NCBI RefSeq assembly: GCF_001753675.2
Contig: NZ_MJUW02000081.1
Coordinates: 1 to 34,665 of the forward strand
Origin: Candidatus Brocadia sapporoensis
Lineage (GTDB): Bacteria > Planctomycetota > Brocadiia > Brocadiales > Brocadiaceae
Direction: 5' to 3'
DNA: 34,665 bases
Shown here: one piece after another, positions 6,990 to 15,832 of the stretch
Layout of the letters: every line of letters begins with the position of its first letter
Position numbering within the stretch: the first letter of the stretch is position 1
The notes under the pieces: model-generated
Seen by the model: only the letters and a program-made list of their open reading frames with translations
What the model was told of the DNA's origin: nothing
Database searches by the model: none
Made by a program: the position numbers and the translations under genes

Positions 6990-7652
6990 CTACTTTCCCT
7001 TGGTTCCTTCAGAAAATCGTTTATTCAAGTTATTGATTATCCGATTGGTAATATCCACTGAATCAGAATTATACAGGACTGTTTTGATTCCGACCTTGAA
7101 CTGCAATTCAGAAATCCCGCTACTCTGCAACTCTGGCTCTTCTTTTTTGATAATCAGATCGTATTGTTCCCGTTTCCCTATATCTTCTACTTCTTTACAT
7201 ACTTCTGTATAGAGACTTTCAAAATAGTCCTTGTACTTCTTTGCAAGACTCTTTTCTGCAAATTTCGCATACGATTCGAGCTCCATGTTTTTTTTCTCGA
7301 AGGTTTCTTCGTCTTTTTTTCTGGCCTCACTCCCGAAATCTAACAATTGTATCTTTTCGCCAAGGCTCACCAGTTCTTTTTTTCTATCTGTGACATTTTT
7401 TTGGTATTGTTTTTCTTGCTCTTTTAACTGTGCATCAAATACTTTTCTCTTCTCGTACTTTTCAAACACGGCATTTAAATCAACAACCGCCATCTTCAAC
7501 CCTTTCGATGCAGAAGCTGCTACCTCGGGCTCTTTCGCCTGAGTCGTATTCTGCAACCACGGAAACAAGCACAAAACACTTGCCACTATGCAGAGAATAC
7601 CCTTTCCCATACGTCTCTTTTTCTTAACCGTTTTCGCTACTTTCATAATCAA
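6990..7652 (-). CDS. skp: OmpH/Skp-family periplasmic chaperone
   Basis: The 220-residue protein has a basic N-terminus, a hydrophobic stretch (about 18-34) and a probable signal peptidase site near residue 39 (TQAKEP). The typical OmpH core follows: KMAVVDLNAVFEKYEK, a long coiled coil (about 68-155) and a C-terminal strand containing YDLIIKKEEPEL. Skp captures unfolded outer-membrane proteins in the periplasm and passes them to BamA, which is the next gene upstream. GGAGGT lies about 9 nt before a TTG start at 7652 that overlaps the bamA stop (TTGA); an ATG at 7646 is an alternative. The protein is longer than E. coli Skp (161), mostly at the ends. Confidence 0.88.
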   Translation of the reverse strand: MIMKVAKTVKKKRRMGKGILCIVASVLCLFPWLQNTTQAKEPEVAASASKGLKMAVVDLNAVFEKYEKRKVFDAQLKEQEKQYQKNVTDRKKELVSLGEKIQLLDFGSEARKKDEETFEKKNMELESYAKFAEKSLAKKYKDYFESLYTEVCKEVEDIGKREQYDLIIKKEEPELQSSGISELQFKVGIKTVLYNSDSVDITNRIINNLNKRFSEGTKGK

Positions 7653-10027
7653 AAACTACTACCTCCTCCAAAATTAAATGTAAATGCTTGTGTATCATCC
7701 TTGTCTTTTTTTATGATGGGAATACCATAATCAATAGATATCGTAGAGCGACCAAGAAAAGGAACATTAAATCTCAGTCCAAAGCCCGACGACAACCTAA
7801 ACCGATCAAAATTGATATCACTAATGCTTTCGTCAGCCTTTCCACTGTCAACAAAGATCGCTGCACGAACCATATCCTTATATATGGGGACAAGGTATTC
7901 CGTGCTCATCAACATCAATACATCTCCTCCGATCTGATCACCTGTTTTCTCATCAACCGGAGACACACCTCGAAAACGGAACCCGCGAATAGAACCGTAA
8001 CCACCAGCATAATATCTTTCAAATATAGGGACAACATCTCCCGAAGTCGACTTCACGATACCAAATGTTCCCCCGTAAGAAAGTACGTGTTTACCCCATT
8101 TGGGGACTTCAAAGAGGGTGTTGAATTTCGTTGCCTGAAATTTATATTTCACAATATCCACATCCAACCCTGCAACCTCTATCGAAGATTCTCCCTGGTA
8201 TCCTTTCGCCGGTGCATAGATATTATCCGTTCTGTTTATATTTGCTGACAATGTCATACCTGCTTTCAAATAGCTACCTTCTGCATCAAGGACGTCCTGT
8301 GGCGTGTTTTCCGTATCATCCCGCTTTGTAATATCGATAACATCAAATTCGGGAGTCAATTTTACAAAAAAACTTCTTTGTATTTCCCTTCCCACGGAAA
8401 CCGATGAGCCCATTTCCTTTTGCGCATACTTACGATACCACCGAAGGTAATCAAATAAACTTACCCCCGCGCTGTATGGAGAATCAAACACTGATGGATT
8501 TGTCAAAGATGCCATGATTTCCGTCCTATTAAAACCAGGGCTAAATCGTAACGTTAATACCTCACCAGCGCCACGGAAGGCATTCCCCTGCAAAAAATCA
8601 TCCCAACTTTTTGGCAAATCCGTGACGTCAAAGTTCCTGTCGGTGTAAGAAATATCTCCGAACACTCCGACGTTTGCTCCAAAACCACCACCAAAACGCA
8701 ACATTCCCGTTCGTCCCTCTTTTACATCCACCAGGACATTTTGTTTGTCAGATTCAGAGCCTTGTTCAAAGTTAATTCCGGCTGGCATTCCTGACTGCAT
8801 ATCGAAATACCCTGTATTGGTAAGTCGTCGCTGGCTATCACGGATTTTTTCCGTATCCAATTTTTCACCGGGATAAAATGTTAATTCACGACGGATAACA
8901 TTATCCCTCGTTTTATCATTTCCTGTTATCTTAATCTTTTCAATATAATACCTGTTTTTCTCTTCTATAGTAAAAAGCACATTCACCTTTGCCCCTTCCG
9001 AACTAAATGTATGCTTTTCTTTAACAACGGTTGTAATATACCCCTGTTCTCCATACATCAAACGGAGCTGGTAGGTGTCCTTCTCTACCGCGTCCAAGAA
9101 GAAGGGGCCTCCTTCTTGTAGTTTTAATTTATTCTTTAATTCCCCGTCGGTAAACAGAGCAGCGCCTTCTATGGTTAAGTTTTCAACGGAATATCTTTCA
9201 CCTTCTTTTACATGAAGGGTAATATACATCTGCCTGTCGTCATCCCTATATGCTATTTCCCACCCGACATCAACATCGAGCCATCCGTTATTCATGTAAA
9301 ATTCTTTTATCTTTTCTACATCGGCTTCAAACTTTTTTGCGTCAAATCTTCCCGGAAATATAAAGGCAGGAAATCGCTTTTGTTTGGTTTCCATCAGTTT
9401 CAAAAGCTTTCTTCGTTTGAAGCCGGTATTTCCTTCAAACGCTATCCTGGAAATACGAACCTTAGGGCCCTCATCAATGTTAAATATAACGATGGTTTTC
9501 CCATCCACGGTTTTACTCTCCGCATGTACCTGTACCCGGCTGAAACATTTTTTTATGTAAAGTTCCTTTATTTTATCTTCATCCAATTTCAGCAGATAAT
9601 ACTTTAAATAATCCCCCTTTTTCACCTCAATTTGCTTTTCCAGTTTCTTGGTTTTAATCTTTTCGTTCCCGACAAATTGTATTTCGTCAATGACAGCCCG
9701 CTCAGTTACAACAAATATAAGCTTCAGCCCGTCTTTTAGCTCTTCCAGTTCCACTTCAATATTATCAAAGAATCCCATCGACCAGATAGCATCAACATCC
9801 TGGCTTATCGTTAATGGGTTGTAGCGATCGCCTTCCTTTGCCCGAATACTGCTCTTAATCGCTGCCGGACTGATTCGATGTGTTCCTCTGATTTCAATTT
9901 TTTTAATAAATTGCACCGCTTTTTCCTGAATCTCAGCACAAAATATCACTTCACCTCTTACGCACAGAATTATAACAAGCACCGCGATGAAGCTCGTCGC
10001 TTGTAATAAAATCCTGCAAAACTTCAT
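7649..10027 (-). CDS. bamA: Outer-membrane protein assembly factor BamA (Omp85)
   Basis: The 792-residue protein has a signal peptide (1-30), about five POTRA domains (residues 41 to 440, with repeated patterns such as KKIEIRGTHRIS, IDEIQFVGNEKI and IEKIKITGNDKTRD) and a C-terminal Omp85 beta-barrel. The barrel carries the invariant loop-6 motif SIRGFRFRG, needed for folding activity, and ends in phenylalanine (GGGSSF), a typical outer-membrane C-terminus. It inserts beta-barrel proteins such as the porin encoded at 21879-23540. The ATG overlaps the dnaB stop (ATGA), and its own stop overlaps skp. Tying an outer-membrane assembly gene to the replicative helicase gene by overlap is unusual outside this lineage. 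Confidence 0.95.
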   Translation of the reverse strand: MKFCRILLQATSFIAVLVIILCVRGEVIFCAEIQEKAVQFIKKIEIRGTHRISPAAIKSSIRAKEGDRYNPLTISQDVDAIWSMGFFDNIEVELEELKDGLKLIFVVTERAVIDEIQFVGNEKIKTKKLEKQIEVKKGDYLKYYLLKLDEDKIKELYIKKCFSRVQVHAESKTVDGKTIVIFNIDEGPKVRISRIAFEGNTGFKRRKLLKLMETKQKRFPAFIFPGRFDAKKFEADVEKIKEFYMNNGWLDVDVGWEIAYRDDDRQMYITLHVKEGERYSVENLTIEGAALFTDGELKNKLKLQEGGPFFLDAVEKDTYQLRLMYGEQGYITTVVKEKHTFSSEGAKVNVLFTIEEKNRYYIEKIKITGNDKTRDNVIRRELTFYPGEKLDTEKIRDSQRRLTNTGYFDMQSGMPAGINFEQGSESDKQNVLVDVKEGRTGMLRFGGGFGANVGVFGDISYTDRNFDVTDLPKSWDDFLQGNAFRGAGEVLTLRFSPGFNRTEIMASLTNPSVFDSPYSAGVSLFDYLRWYRKYAQKEMGSSVSVGREIQRSFFVKLTPEFDVIDITKRDDTENTPQDVLDAEGSYLKAGMTLSANINRTDNIYAPAKGYQGESSIEVAGLDVDIVKYKFQATKFNTLFEVPKWGKHVLSYGGTFGIVKSTSGDVVPIFERYYAGGYGSIRGFRFRGVSPVDEKTGDQIGGDVLMLMSTEYLVPIYKDMVRAAIFVDSGKADESISDINFDRFRLSSGFGLRFNVPFLGRSTISIDYGIPIIKKDKDDTQAFTFNFGGGSSF

Positions 10028-11361
10028 TTGTTACCTACAGAAGCTAAATTCTCAAAGCGCATATATTGGGAGAGAAACGCTAATTTTATTACCCCTATAG
10101 GTCCGTTCCGCTGTTTGGCAATGATGAGCTCTGCTGTTCCGTCCTTTCTTTCAGGATCATAATAATCCTCCCGGTGCAAAAGAACGACGACATCCGCATC
10201 CTGCTCGATTGATCCCGATTCGCGGAGGTCGGACATTCTGGGTCTATGTCCTTCTCTGGACTCTACCGATCTGTTCAATTGTGATACAACAATCACCGGA
10301 ATCGACAACTCTCGGGCAAGGGACTTTAAACCACGGGAAATTACGGAAATTTCTTGTTGCCGGTTTTCAGCGCGCGGCGCTTCCATTAATTGTAAATAAT
10401 CTACTGCAACCAACTGAATATTATACTGGGCTTTCAATCTCCTCGCTTTTGCACGCACTTCCAATACGGAAAGGCCCGGCGTATCATCAATAAAAATCGG
10501 CGACTCGGAAAGCGACCCCAGCCCGTAAGAAAGATCGCTCCACTGTTTATCCTCTAAAAAACCCTTCCTTAGCTTATGTGCATCTATTCGCGCATGAGAA
10601 CAAAGCATATTCTGCGCTACTTGCTGTGCCGACATTTCCAATGAAAACAGCACAACCGGCTTCTTGTCTACCACCCCTATATGTTCAAGAATATTGAGCG
10701 CAAGGCTTGTCTTTCCCATGCTCGGTCTGGCTGCAATGATAATGAGCTCTGACGCTTGCAATCCACAGGTAAGATCGTCTAAATCGTAAAAACCGCTGGA
10801 TAATCCCGTTAATCTGTTTTGTCTATCGTGTAGATTTTCAATACGGCTAAACGTCTCTTTAAGGATTTCGTTTAGCTTTGAAGAAGCGGCATTAAACTTC
10901 TTTTGGGTAACGTCAAAGATCGCCCTTTCTGAACTATCAAGCAACTGCCCGGTATCACTAGATTCACTAAATGCTTGTTTTTGTATATCTGCTGCGACCT
11001 CGATAAGGTTTCTCTTTATCGCTTTTTCACGTACAATATTTGCGTAAAATTCTACGTTTCCTATTGTAGGAACTGCCTCTTCCAGTTCCATAAGATATTC
11101 TGTACCGCCAACCTTTTCCAGCAACGAACGCTTTTTTAGCTCTTCTCTCAGGACAACCAAATCAACCGCTTGTCCCTTGTCATAGACCTCTACAATAGTC
11201 TGATATAATTCCTGATGCGCCGTTTTGTAAAAACTGCCCTTGCTGAGTAAGGGAATGACCAGGCTTATAACTTCGTTATCCAGAAGCATTGCCCCTAAAA
11301 CACTCATTTCGGCTTCCACACTTTGAGGCAATGTGCGTTCAAGCAGAGACTCTATAGCCAT
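10024..11361 (-). CDS. dnaB: Replicative DNA helicase
   Basis: This hexameric 5'-3' helicase unwinds DNA at the replication fork. The N-terminal primase-interacting domain (about 10-110) includes LPQSVEAEMSVLGAML. The RecA-like domain has Walker A ARPSMGKTS (211-219), the SLEMS motif, Walker B VAVDYLQLM and the H4 region SDLRESGSIEQDAD. Length 445 matches the family, with no intein. It follows rplI by 21 nt in the widely conserved rpsF-ssb-rpsR-rplI-dnaB order, and its stop overlaps the bamA start. Confidence 0.97.
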   Translation of the reverse strand: MAIESLLERTLPQSVEAEMSVLGAMLLDNEVISLVIPLLSKGSFYKTAHQELYQTIVEVYDKGQAVDLVVLREELKKRSLLEKVGGTEYLMELEEAVPTIGNVEFYANIVREKAIKRNLIEVAADIQKQAFSESSDTGQLLDSSERAIFDVTQKKFNAASSKLNEILKETFSRIENLHDRQNRLTGLSSGFYDLDDLTCGLQASELIIIAARPSMGKTSLALNILEHIGVVDKKPVVLFSLEMSAQQVAQNMLCSHARIDAHKLRKGFLEDKQWSDLSYGLGSLSESPIFIDDTPGLSVLEVRAKARRLKAQYNIQLVAVDYLQLMEAPRAENRQQEISVISRGLKSLARELSIPVIVVSQLNRSVESREGHRPRMSDLRESGSIEQDADVVVLLHREDYYDPERKDGTAELIIAKQRNGPIGVIKLAFLSQYMRFENLASVGNK

Positions 11362-11382
11362 TATTCCTTCCTCAACGGCAAA

Positions 11383-11850
11383 CTAGGCTTCTTCCGGTTC
11401 GGCCGTTTCTTCTCTAACTACCGATACTTTACACGTTGTCTGTAATTCAAAATTGAACGCAATCACAACATCAAAATCACCACATTCTTTTATCGGGCTA
11501 TCAAGCTTAACCATCTCATGATTGACCGGATATCCTTCTTTTGCCAGAACATCCGCAATGTGAACGGCTGTAACAGAGCCAAAAAGTCTGCCTTCCTCGT
11601 TTGCTTTTACAAGAATGGTGCAGGAAACTGCGGAAATTTTTTCTAATATCCCCTCCAACTGCTTCCTTTCTTCCTTTAACTGTAACTCCATCTTGACCTT
11701 CTCTTTTTCTATCTGTTTTACATTGGCAGGAGAAACCGTCGTCGCCAATCCTTTTGGCAACAAATAATTTCTTGCGTACCCTTCTTTTACCTTTACAATA
11801 TCGCCAATTCTGCCAAGTTTATCTACATTCTTCTTCAACAACAATTCCAT
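11383..11850 (-). CDS. rplI: 50S ribosomal protein bL9
   Basis: The N-terminal RNA-binding domain (MELLLKKNVDKLGRIGDIV, then VKEGYARNYLLPKGLA) is the bL9 signature. A long connecting helix (about 42-75) and the C-terminal domain with GRLFGSVT follow. The length is 155 residues, the normal size with a slightly acidic tail. It sits between rpsR and dnaB as in most bacteria, and an AAGGAG-type site precedes the ATG. Confidence 0.97.
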   Translation of the reverse strand: MELLLKKNVDKLGRIGDIVKVKEGYARNYLLPKGLATTVSPANVKQIEKEKVKMELQLKEERKQLEGILEKISAVSCTILVKANEEGRLFGSVTAVHIADVLAKEGYPVNHEMVKLDSPIKECGDFDVVIAFNFELQTTCKVSVVREETAEPEEA

Positions 11851-11862
11851 GATTATCTCCTT

Positions 11863-12084
11863 CTATGCCACATATGGAAGCAATGCCATAAATCTCGCTC
11901 TTTTGATAGACACCTTTACGGAATGCTGATGACGAGCACAGTTTCCGGAACGTTTTCTCGAAAAAAGTTTTCCCTGACTCGTCGTAAGTTTTGGTAAATT
12001 TTGCGAATCTTTGTAATCTACCTCTTCAACTCCCATCCTGCAAAACCGACATTTGCTTGTTTTATTAAACCTTCTTTTTGTCAT
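11863..12084 (-). CDS. rpsR: 30S ribosomal protein bS18
   Basis: From the ATG at 12084 the protein is 73 residues, beginning MTKRRFNKTSKCRFCRMG. An in-frame extension to 12111 (9 more residues) exists, but AAGGG sits 8 nt before the inner ATG and the inner start fits the family length. It contains CRFC and a later NCARHQ, so it may be the zinc-binding (C+) form of S18. The core KLTTSQGKLFSRKRSGNCARHQ is diagnostic. Part of the small-subunit platform, it pairs with S6, encoded two genes upstream. Confidence 0.95.
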   Translation of the reverse strand: MTKRRFNKTSKCRFCRMGVEEVDYKDSQNLPKLTTSQGKLFSRKRSGNCARHQHSVKVSIKRARFMALLPYVA

Positions 12085-12120
12085 ATCCCCTACCCTTATT
12101 AAAAATTCCACAAAAATACG

Positions 12121-12561
12121 CTAAAACGGTATTTCCTCATTATTAATATCAAGATGAACATCCTCAGGAATTCCGTCCGGTTGTTTGGCCTCCTTTGCGG
12201 AGGCGCCTGCTTCATCCACAGAACGCTTGGCAGATCCTCCGATAAATTGAAAATTATCCGCAACAACACGAAGGGTGCTCCGCTTTTGTCCATCTTTAGT
12301 TTCCCATTGATTCAATTGCAAACGCCCTTCGATAAAAATCGGATTTCCTTTACTAAAATATTCTCCTACAACCTCAGCCCTGCGTCCAAAAACATTGATG
12401 TCAACATAGCAGACTTCTTCTTTCTGTTCACCCGTTTTCGCGGTCCATGCCCTATTAATTGCAATCCCAAAGCTTGCAACCGCCAGTCCCGCCGGAGTGT
12501 ACCTCAACTCTGGGTCTCGAGTGAGATTTCCCATAAGAAATACTTTATTCAGACTCGCCAT
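12121..12561 (-). CDS. ssb: Single-stranded DNA-binding protein
   Basis: The 146-residue protein has an OB-fold domain (MASLNKVFLMGNLTRDPELRY to about residue 110) including the VDINVFGRRAEVVGEYFSKG segment. A short disordered linker leads to the acidic tip NNEEIPF, the protein-interaction tail recognised by primase, RecQ, PriA and others. It protects single-stranded DNA during replication and repair. Its place between rpsF and rpsR is the standard arrangement. Confidence 0.97.
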   Translation of the reverse strand: MASLNKVFLMGNLTRDPELRYTPAGLAVASFGIAINRAWTAKTGEQKEEVCYVDINVFGRRAEVVGEYFSKGNPIFIEGRLQLNQWETKDGQKRSTLRVVADNFQFIGGSAKRSVDEAGASAKEAKQPDGIPEDVHLDINNEEIPF

Positions 12562-12670
12562 ACCCTGCTCCTTTTGAAAAACTTATAGAAACATATCTTT
12601 CATCCGTATCGTGTAAACCCTACGCTTCATTTTGATTGACCCATAAGTACGGCATACGTCTTTAAAAATT

Positions 12671-13093
12671 CTATATCGTGTCTGCAACCTCACGGGACAT
12701 ATCGCCTTCTCTCAACGATTCTTTTATAACGGTTTCTGGTATTTTATCAATATTCTTTTCCGCCGATCCTTCTGTAGTAGCTATTTGAGAAAGCTCCTCA
12801 ATCTTGTCATCTTTTACAATCAAAGAACGAATAATATAATCTGAAAGCTGAAAATCCCTTTTTATGGTTACAATGGCTGAATTTTTTGCATTAAAATGAA
12901 TCAGCAGATAGGTTCCTCGTTTATGTCCCTTAATTTTATATGCCAATTTTTTTTCACCCCATTTTTCCGTTTTCAGGATTTCAGCCCCGTTTTTTTGCAG
13001 GATATCATGGATATGTTTAACCACAACATCCCACTCCAGACTGGCGTGTGCATTATCGAGCAAAAACAACCCTTCGTACATCCTCAACTTCAT
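12671..13093 (-). CDS. rpsF: 30S ribosomal protein bS6
   Basis: The S6 fold is visible in MRMYEGLFLLDN-type residues 3-14, then KTEKWGEKKLAYKIKGHKRGTYLLIHFNA, the strand-helix region that contacts S18. At 140 residues it is longer than a minimal S6 (about 95-100). The extra 40 residues form an acidic C-terminal tail after RSLIVKDD. E. coli S6 also has an acidic tail, modified by RimK, but whether that happens here is unknown. TAGGAGG precedes the ATG. The 172-nt gap to pth upstream is the longest in the housekeeping run and could contain an internal promoter, though I could not find a convincing one. Confidence 0.94.
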   Translation of the reverse strand: MKLRMYEGLFLLDNAHASLEWDVVVKHIHDILQKNGAEILKTEKWGEKKLAYKIKGHKRGTYLLIHFNAKNSAIVTIKRDFQLSDYIIRSLIVKDDKIEELSQIATTEGSAEKNIDKIPETVIKESLREGDMSREVADTI

Positions 13094-13265
13094 TCCCTCC
13101 TATATTTAAAGTTTTTACTTAATGACGAAACCTTTTACCCCTTATCATGATGATCTTATAAAACCTTTTCCCCTTAACGGGTTTTTTCACTACAACCCTT
13201 CGTCTTTTCTGACTTTGAGAAATTGGCTGCGGCTTTGCAACGCTACGAATCCTCTGCCGGGCTTA

Positions 13266-13820
13266 TTAATTAAACTGGTTCATACATGTCTCAATCCCTT
13301 CAAAAATCCAAGTTTTCAAAACCCGGCAAACCTTTTCGATGACCTCTTGAACAACGAGTTCCTCGTCTTCGGAAAAGGGGTACAAAACATAGTTACTTAT
13401 GTTTCCTGATGCAGAGCGTCCTATTCCCATTCTTAATCGGGGGAAGTCCATAGTCCCAAGAGAATTTGCAATTGATTCGAGCCCACGATGCCCACCAAAA
13501 CCGCCGTTCCGTCTAATCCGTATTTTTCCCAACGGCAAATCCAGATCATCACCCACAACCATAAGATCTTGCAGTGCACACTTATAGAAGGCTAAAGCCT
13601 CTTGTACCGCCACACCGCTCATATTCATAAATGTCTGTGGTTTTAGCAGAACAACTTCTTCCCCCTCTATAATTTCCTTGCAAAAAAGCGAATGAAATTT
13701 TTTCTGATTACACGCTGTTTCAAGTTGCCATGCAAACCGGTCAATTGCCATAAAACCAAAATTGTGTCTCGTCTTCAAATATTTTTCTCCGGGGTTGCCC
13801 AGACCAACGATAATTTTCAT
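13266..13820 (-). CDS. pth: Peptidyl-tRNA hydrolase
   Basis: This enzyme releases tRNA from prematurely dropped peptidyl-tRNA. The active-site set is visible: N in VGLGNPGEKY (about residue 9), catalytic His in KTRHNFGF (H19), the FMNMSG strand, Asp in VVGDDLDLPLG and the GGFGGHRGLES loop. Length 184 is normal. It lies 14 nt after rplY. The order prs-rplY(ctc)-pth is shared with Bacillus (prs-ctc-spoVC) and many Gram-negative bacteria. Confidence 0.96.
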   Translation of the reverse strand: MKIIVGLGNPGEKYLKTRHNFGFMAIDRFAWQLETACNQKKFHSLFCKEIIEGEEVVLLKPQTFMNMSGVAVQEALAFYKCALQDLMVVGDDLDLPLGKIRIRRNGGFGGHRGLESIANSLGTMDFPRLRMGIGRSASGNISNYVLYPFSEDEELVVQEVIEKVCRVLKTWIFEGIETCMNQFN

Positions 13821-13834
13821 TCATCCACACCACA

Positions 13835-14482
13835 TCAAACCTTTTTCTCCGCCTCCGCTGATTCTTCTCCCTCTTTTGGCTTCCTGACAATAACCTCTGG
13901 TTCCGCCAGGAGTTCTTCTTCAGTCACAGCCTTTTTCTCCACAGCTTGGTGCACAGACACAACAACAGCTTCCGCATCAGATATGTATCGAATACCTTCC
14001 AATGCAGGCAACTCTCTTACATGTATCGCCTTTCCAAGACCCAAATCCGTCACACCCACCTTTATCATTTCTGGTATAGACGTTGGAAGACATTCTATCT
14101 CTATATCTTTCATAACGTGAGTCAATACGCCACCCTCCTTTACGCCGACAGACTCTCCGGCTAATTCTATCGGCACCCTCAGCTTTACCCTCTCATCCAA
14201 ATCAATGCGTGAGAAATCCACATGAAGCACACGATCCACAACGTGATCGTATTGAATTTCTTTGATAAGCGCAGACTCCTTTTGATTATCGTAGGTTACG
14301 TAGAGCATCCTTGTCCCCGTGTGCAAAATACGGACAAATTCGTCTTCCTTCATGCACAACATAACATTGTTCTGTTTGTGGCCATACAACATTGCCGGAA
14401 TCTTTCCGGTCATTCTTAGTTTTCTAACTGCCTTACTCCCCTTGGTCGTCCTTTTTTCTGCCTTTAGTTCCAGGATTTTCAT
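13835..14482 (-). CDS. rplY: 50S ribosomal protein bL25 (general stress protein CTC form)
   Basis: From the ATG at 14482 the protein is 215 residues: MKILELKAEKRTTKGSKAVR, then the 5S-rRNA-binding L25 domain (to about 90), a TL5/CTC beta domain (about 95-185) and a Lys/Glu-rich tail. GGAGGT lies 7 nt before this ATG. The in-frame TTG at 14497 overlaps that site and is rejected. The two-domain form is the CTC type rather than the short E. coli L25. It lies between prs and pth, the conserved order. Confidence 0.95.
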   Translation of the reverse strand: MKILELKAEKRTTKGSKAVRKLRMTGKIPAMLYGHKQNNVMLCMKEDEFVRILHTGTRMLYVTYDNQKESALIKEIQYDHVVDRVLHVDFSRIDLDERVKLRVPIELAGESVGVKEGGVLTHVMKDIEIECLPTSIPEMIKVGVTDLGLGKAIHVRELPALEGIRYISDAEAVVVSVHQAVEKKAVTEEELLAEPEVIVRKPKEGEESAEAEKKV

Positions 14483-14508
14483 CCATTTTACCTCCAAAAA
14501 ACATAAAA

Positions 14509-15480
14509 TTACTGGACAAAGAGAGAACTCACCGATTCATGACGATGAATTCTCGTTATCGCATCTCCCAAAAGTCCGGAAATAGATAACACTTTTATTT
14601 TACTGTTTAATCCTTTCGCTTTTTCGTTCAGCGGTATCGTATCCGTAACTACAATCTCCTTGATCGGCGCAGCAGACAATTTTTCCACTGCAGTACCACA
14701 GAGCACCGGATGGGTAGCGCCAACATAAATATCTTTTGCCCCGCGTTCTTTAAGCACATTAGCAGCCTGGGCAATTGATCCACCGGTAGCAATTAAATCA
14801 TCAACCATTACGATGTTTTTATTTGCTACGTCTCCTATTACAAACCCAACCTCTGTCTCTTCCGGCCCTATCCTGCGCTTATCAACAATCGCCATCTTTA
14901 TTCCCATTTTTTTTGAATAATTTCTGGCTAATTTTATTCCACCCACATCAGGTGTCACCACCACCAAATCCCCGGCATTCAACTGTTCAAAATATTTTGA
15001 TAACACAGGAAAGGCAAGTAAATGATCTACCGGAATATCAAAAAAGCCCTGGATTTGTGCGGCATGCAAATCGACTGTAAGTGCGCGGTCGGCACCCGCT
15101 TCTGTAATAAGGTTTGCAACCAATTTTGCCGTGATGGGGACACGCCCTTCGTCTTTTCTGTCCTTCCGTGCATACCCATAATAGGGCAACACCGCGGTAA
15201 TGCGTGCAGCGGATGCCCGTTTTAAACAATCAATAAATACCAGCAACTCCGTCAAGTTCTCATTGACCGGCGGGCAGGTAGGTTGTATTAAAAACACGTC
15301 AGCCCCGCGTACATCTTCATTTACTTTCAGGTCAATTTCACCGTCAGGAAAACGGCCCACATAAGCATTTCCCAGATGAATCGATAGATGTTCACAAATT
15401 TTCTTTGCTAAAGAAGGATTTGCATTTCCCGAAAAAATCTTCAAGTGGTTTATTTCTTCCAACCTTCTTTTTTTATCCAT
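14509..15480 (-). CDS. prs: Ribose-phosphate pyrophosphokinase (PRPP synthetase)
   Basis: It makes PRPP from ribose-5-phosphate and ATP for nucleotide, His and Trp synthesis. Family motifs appear in order: GRFPDGEIDLKV, the ATP-binding region YYGYARKDRKDEGRVP, the metal site TVDLHAAQIQGFFDIPVD and the PRPP loop NIVMVDDLIATGGS. Length 323 is slightly longer than average owing to about 10 N-terminal residues (MDKKRRLEEINH). GAGAGG precedes the ATG. It is first in the long minus-strand run and stands next to tRNA-Gln, a pairing seen in many Gram-negative genomes. It feeds PRPP to the tryptophan pathway that includes trpE at 20232-21761. Confidence 0.97.
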   Translation of the reverse strand: MDKKRRLEEINHLKIFSGNANPSLAKKICEHLSIHLGNAYVGRFPDGEIDLKVNEDVRGADVFLIQPTCPPVNENLTELLVFIDCLKRASAARITAVLPYYGYARKDRKDEGRVPITAKLVANLITEAGADRALTVDLHAAQIQGFFDIPVDHLLAFPVLSKYFEQLNAGDLVVVTPDVGGIKLARNYSKKMGIKMAIVDKRRIGPEETEVGFVIGDVANKNIVMVDDLIATGGSIAQAANVLKERGAKDIYVGATHPVLCGTAVEKLSAAPIKEIVVTDTIPLNEKAKGLNSKIKVLSISGLLGDAITRIHRHESVSSLFVQ

Positions 15481-15706
15481 TGCATCCTCTCATATCTTTC
15501 ACAAAAAAAGACATATCTTTCTCCAACCTCCAACGCGTCTTTGATATCTGCATTATTTCTTCATGCCTTGCTTGGTTTACAGCCATCACTCCCTGCAGAT
15601 CATTATCCCGCACACATCGAACGTATCAGCGCTCCCAAGACCTTCGGCCATCTTCCCTTCTTCGGCAAAAACCACACGAAACTTCGTTCTTTCCTATAAA
15701 ATACAA

Positions 15707-15780
15707 TGGCTACCCGGGGAGGACTCGAACCTCCAATGAGAGAACCAAAATCTCTAGTGTTACCATTACACCACCGGGTA
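15707..15780 (-). tRNA. tRNA-Gln (anticodon TTG)
   Basis: A full 74-nt cloverleaf can be folded on the minus strand. The acceptor is TACCCGG/CCGGGTA, the D stem GTGT/ACAC with AATGGTA loop, the anticodon stem AGAGA/TCTCT with loop TTTTGGT (anticodon TTG, reading CAA), the variable loop CATT, and the T stem GGAGG/CCTCC with loop TTCGAGT. The discriminator is G, and CCA is encoded at 15707-15709. It lies 52 nt beyond the ilvD stop and 226 nt before prs. Confidence 0.96.
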
Positions 15781-15832
15781 GCATTCATTTCAGGAGTTCT
15801 TCGATACACAAGGCAAAAGAATATGGCCCCTG

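Noticed and set aside
13119-13190. 23-codon basic frame (GTG start) in the pth-rpsF gap
   Set aside because: Composition is only low-complexity Lys/Arg from an A/G-rich spacer, it is too short, and it has no family resemblance; left as spacer.
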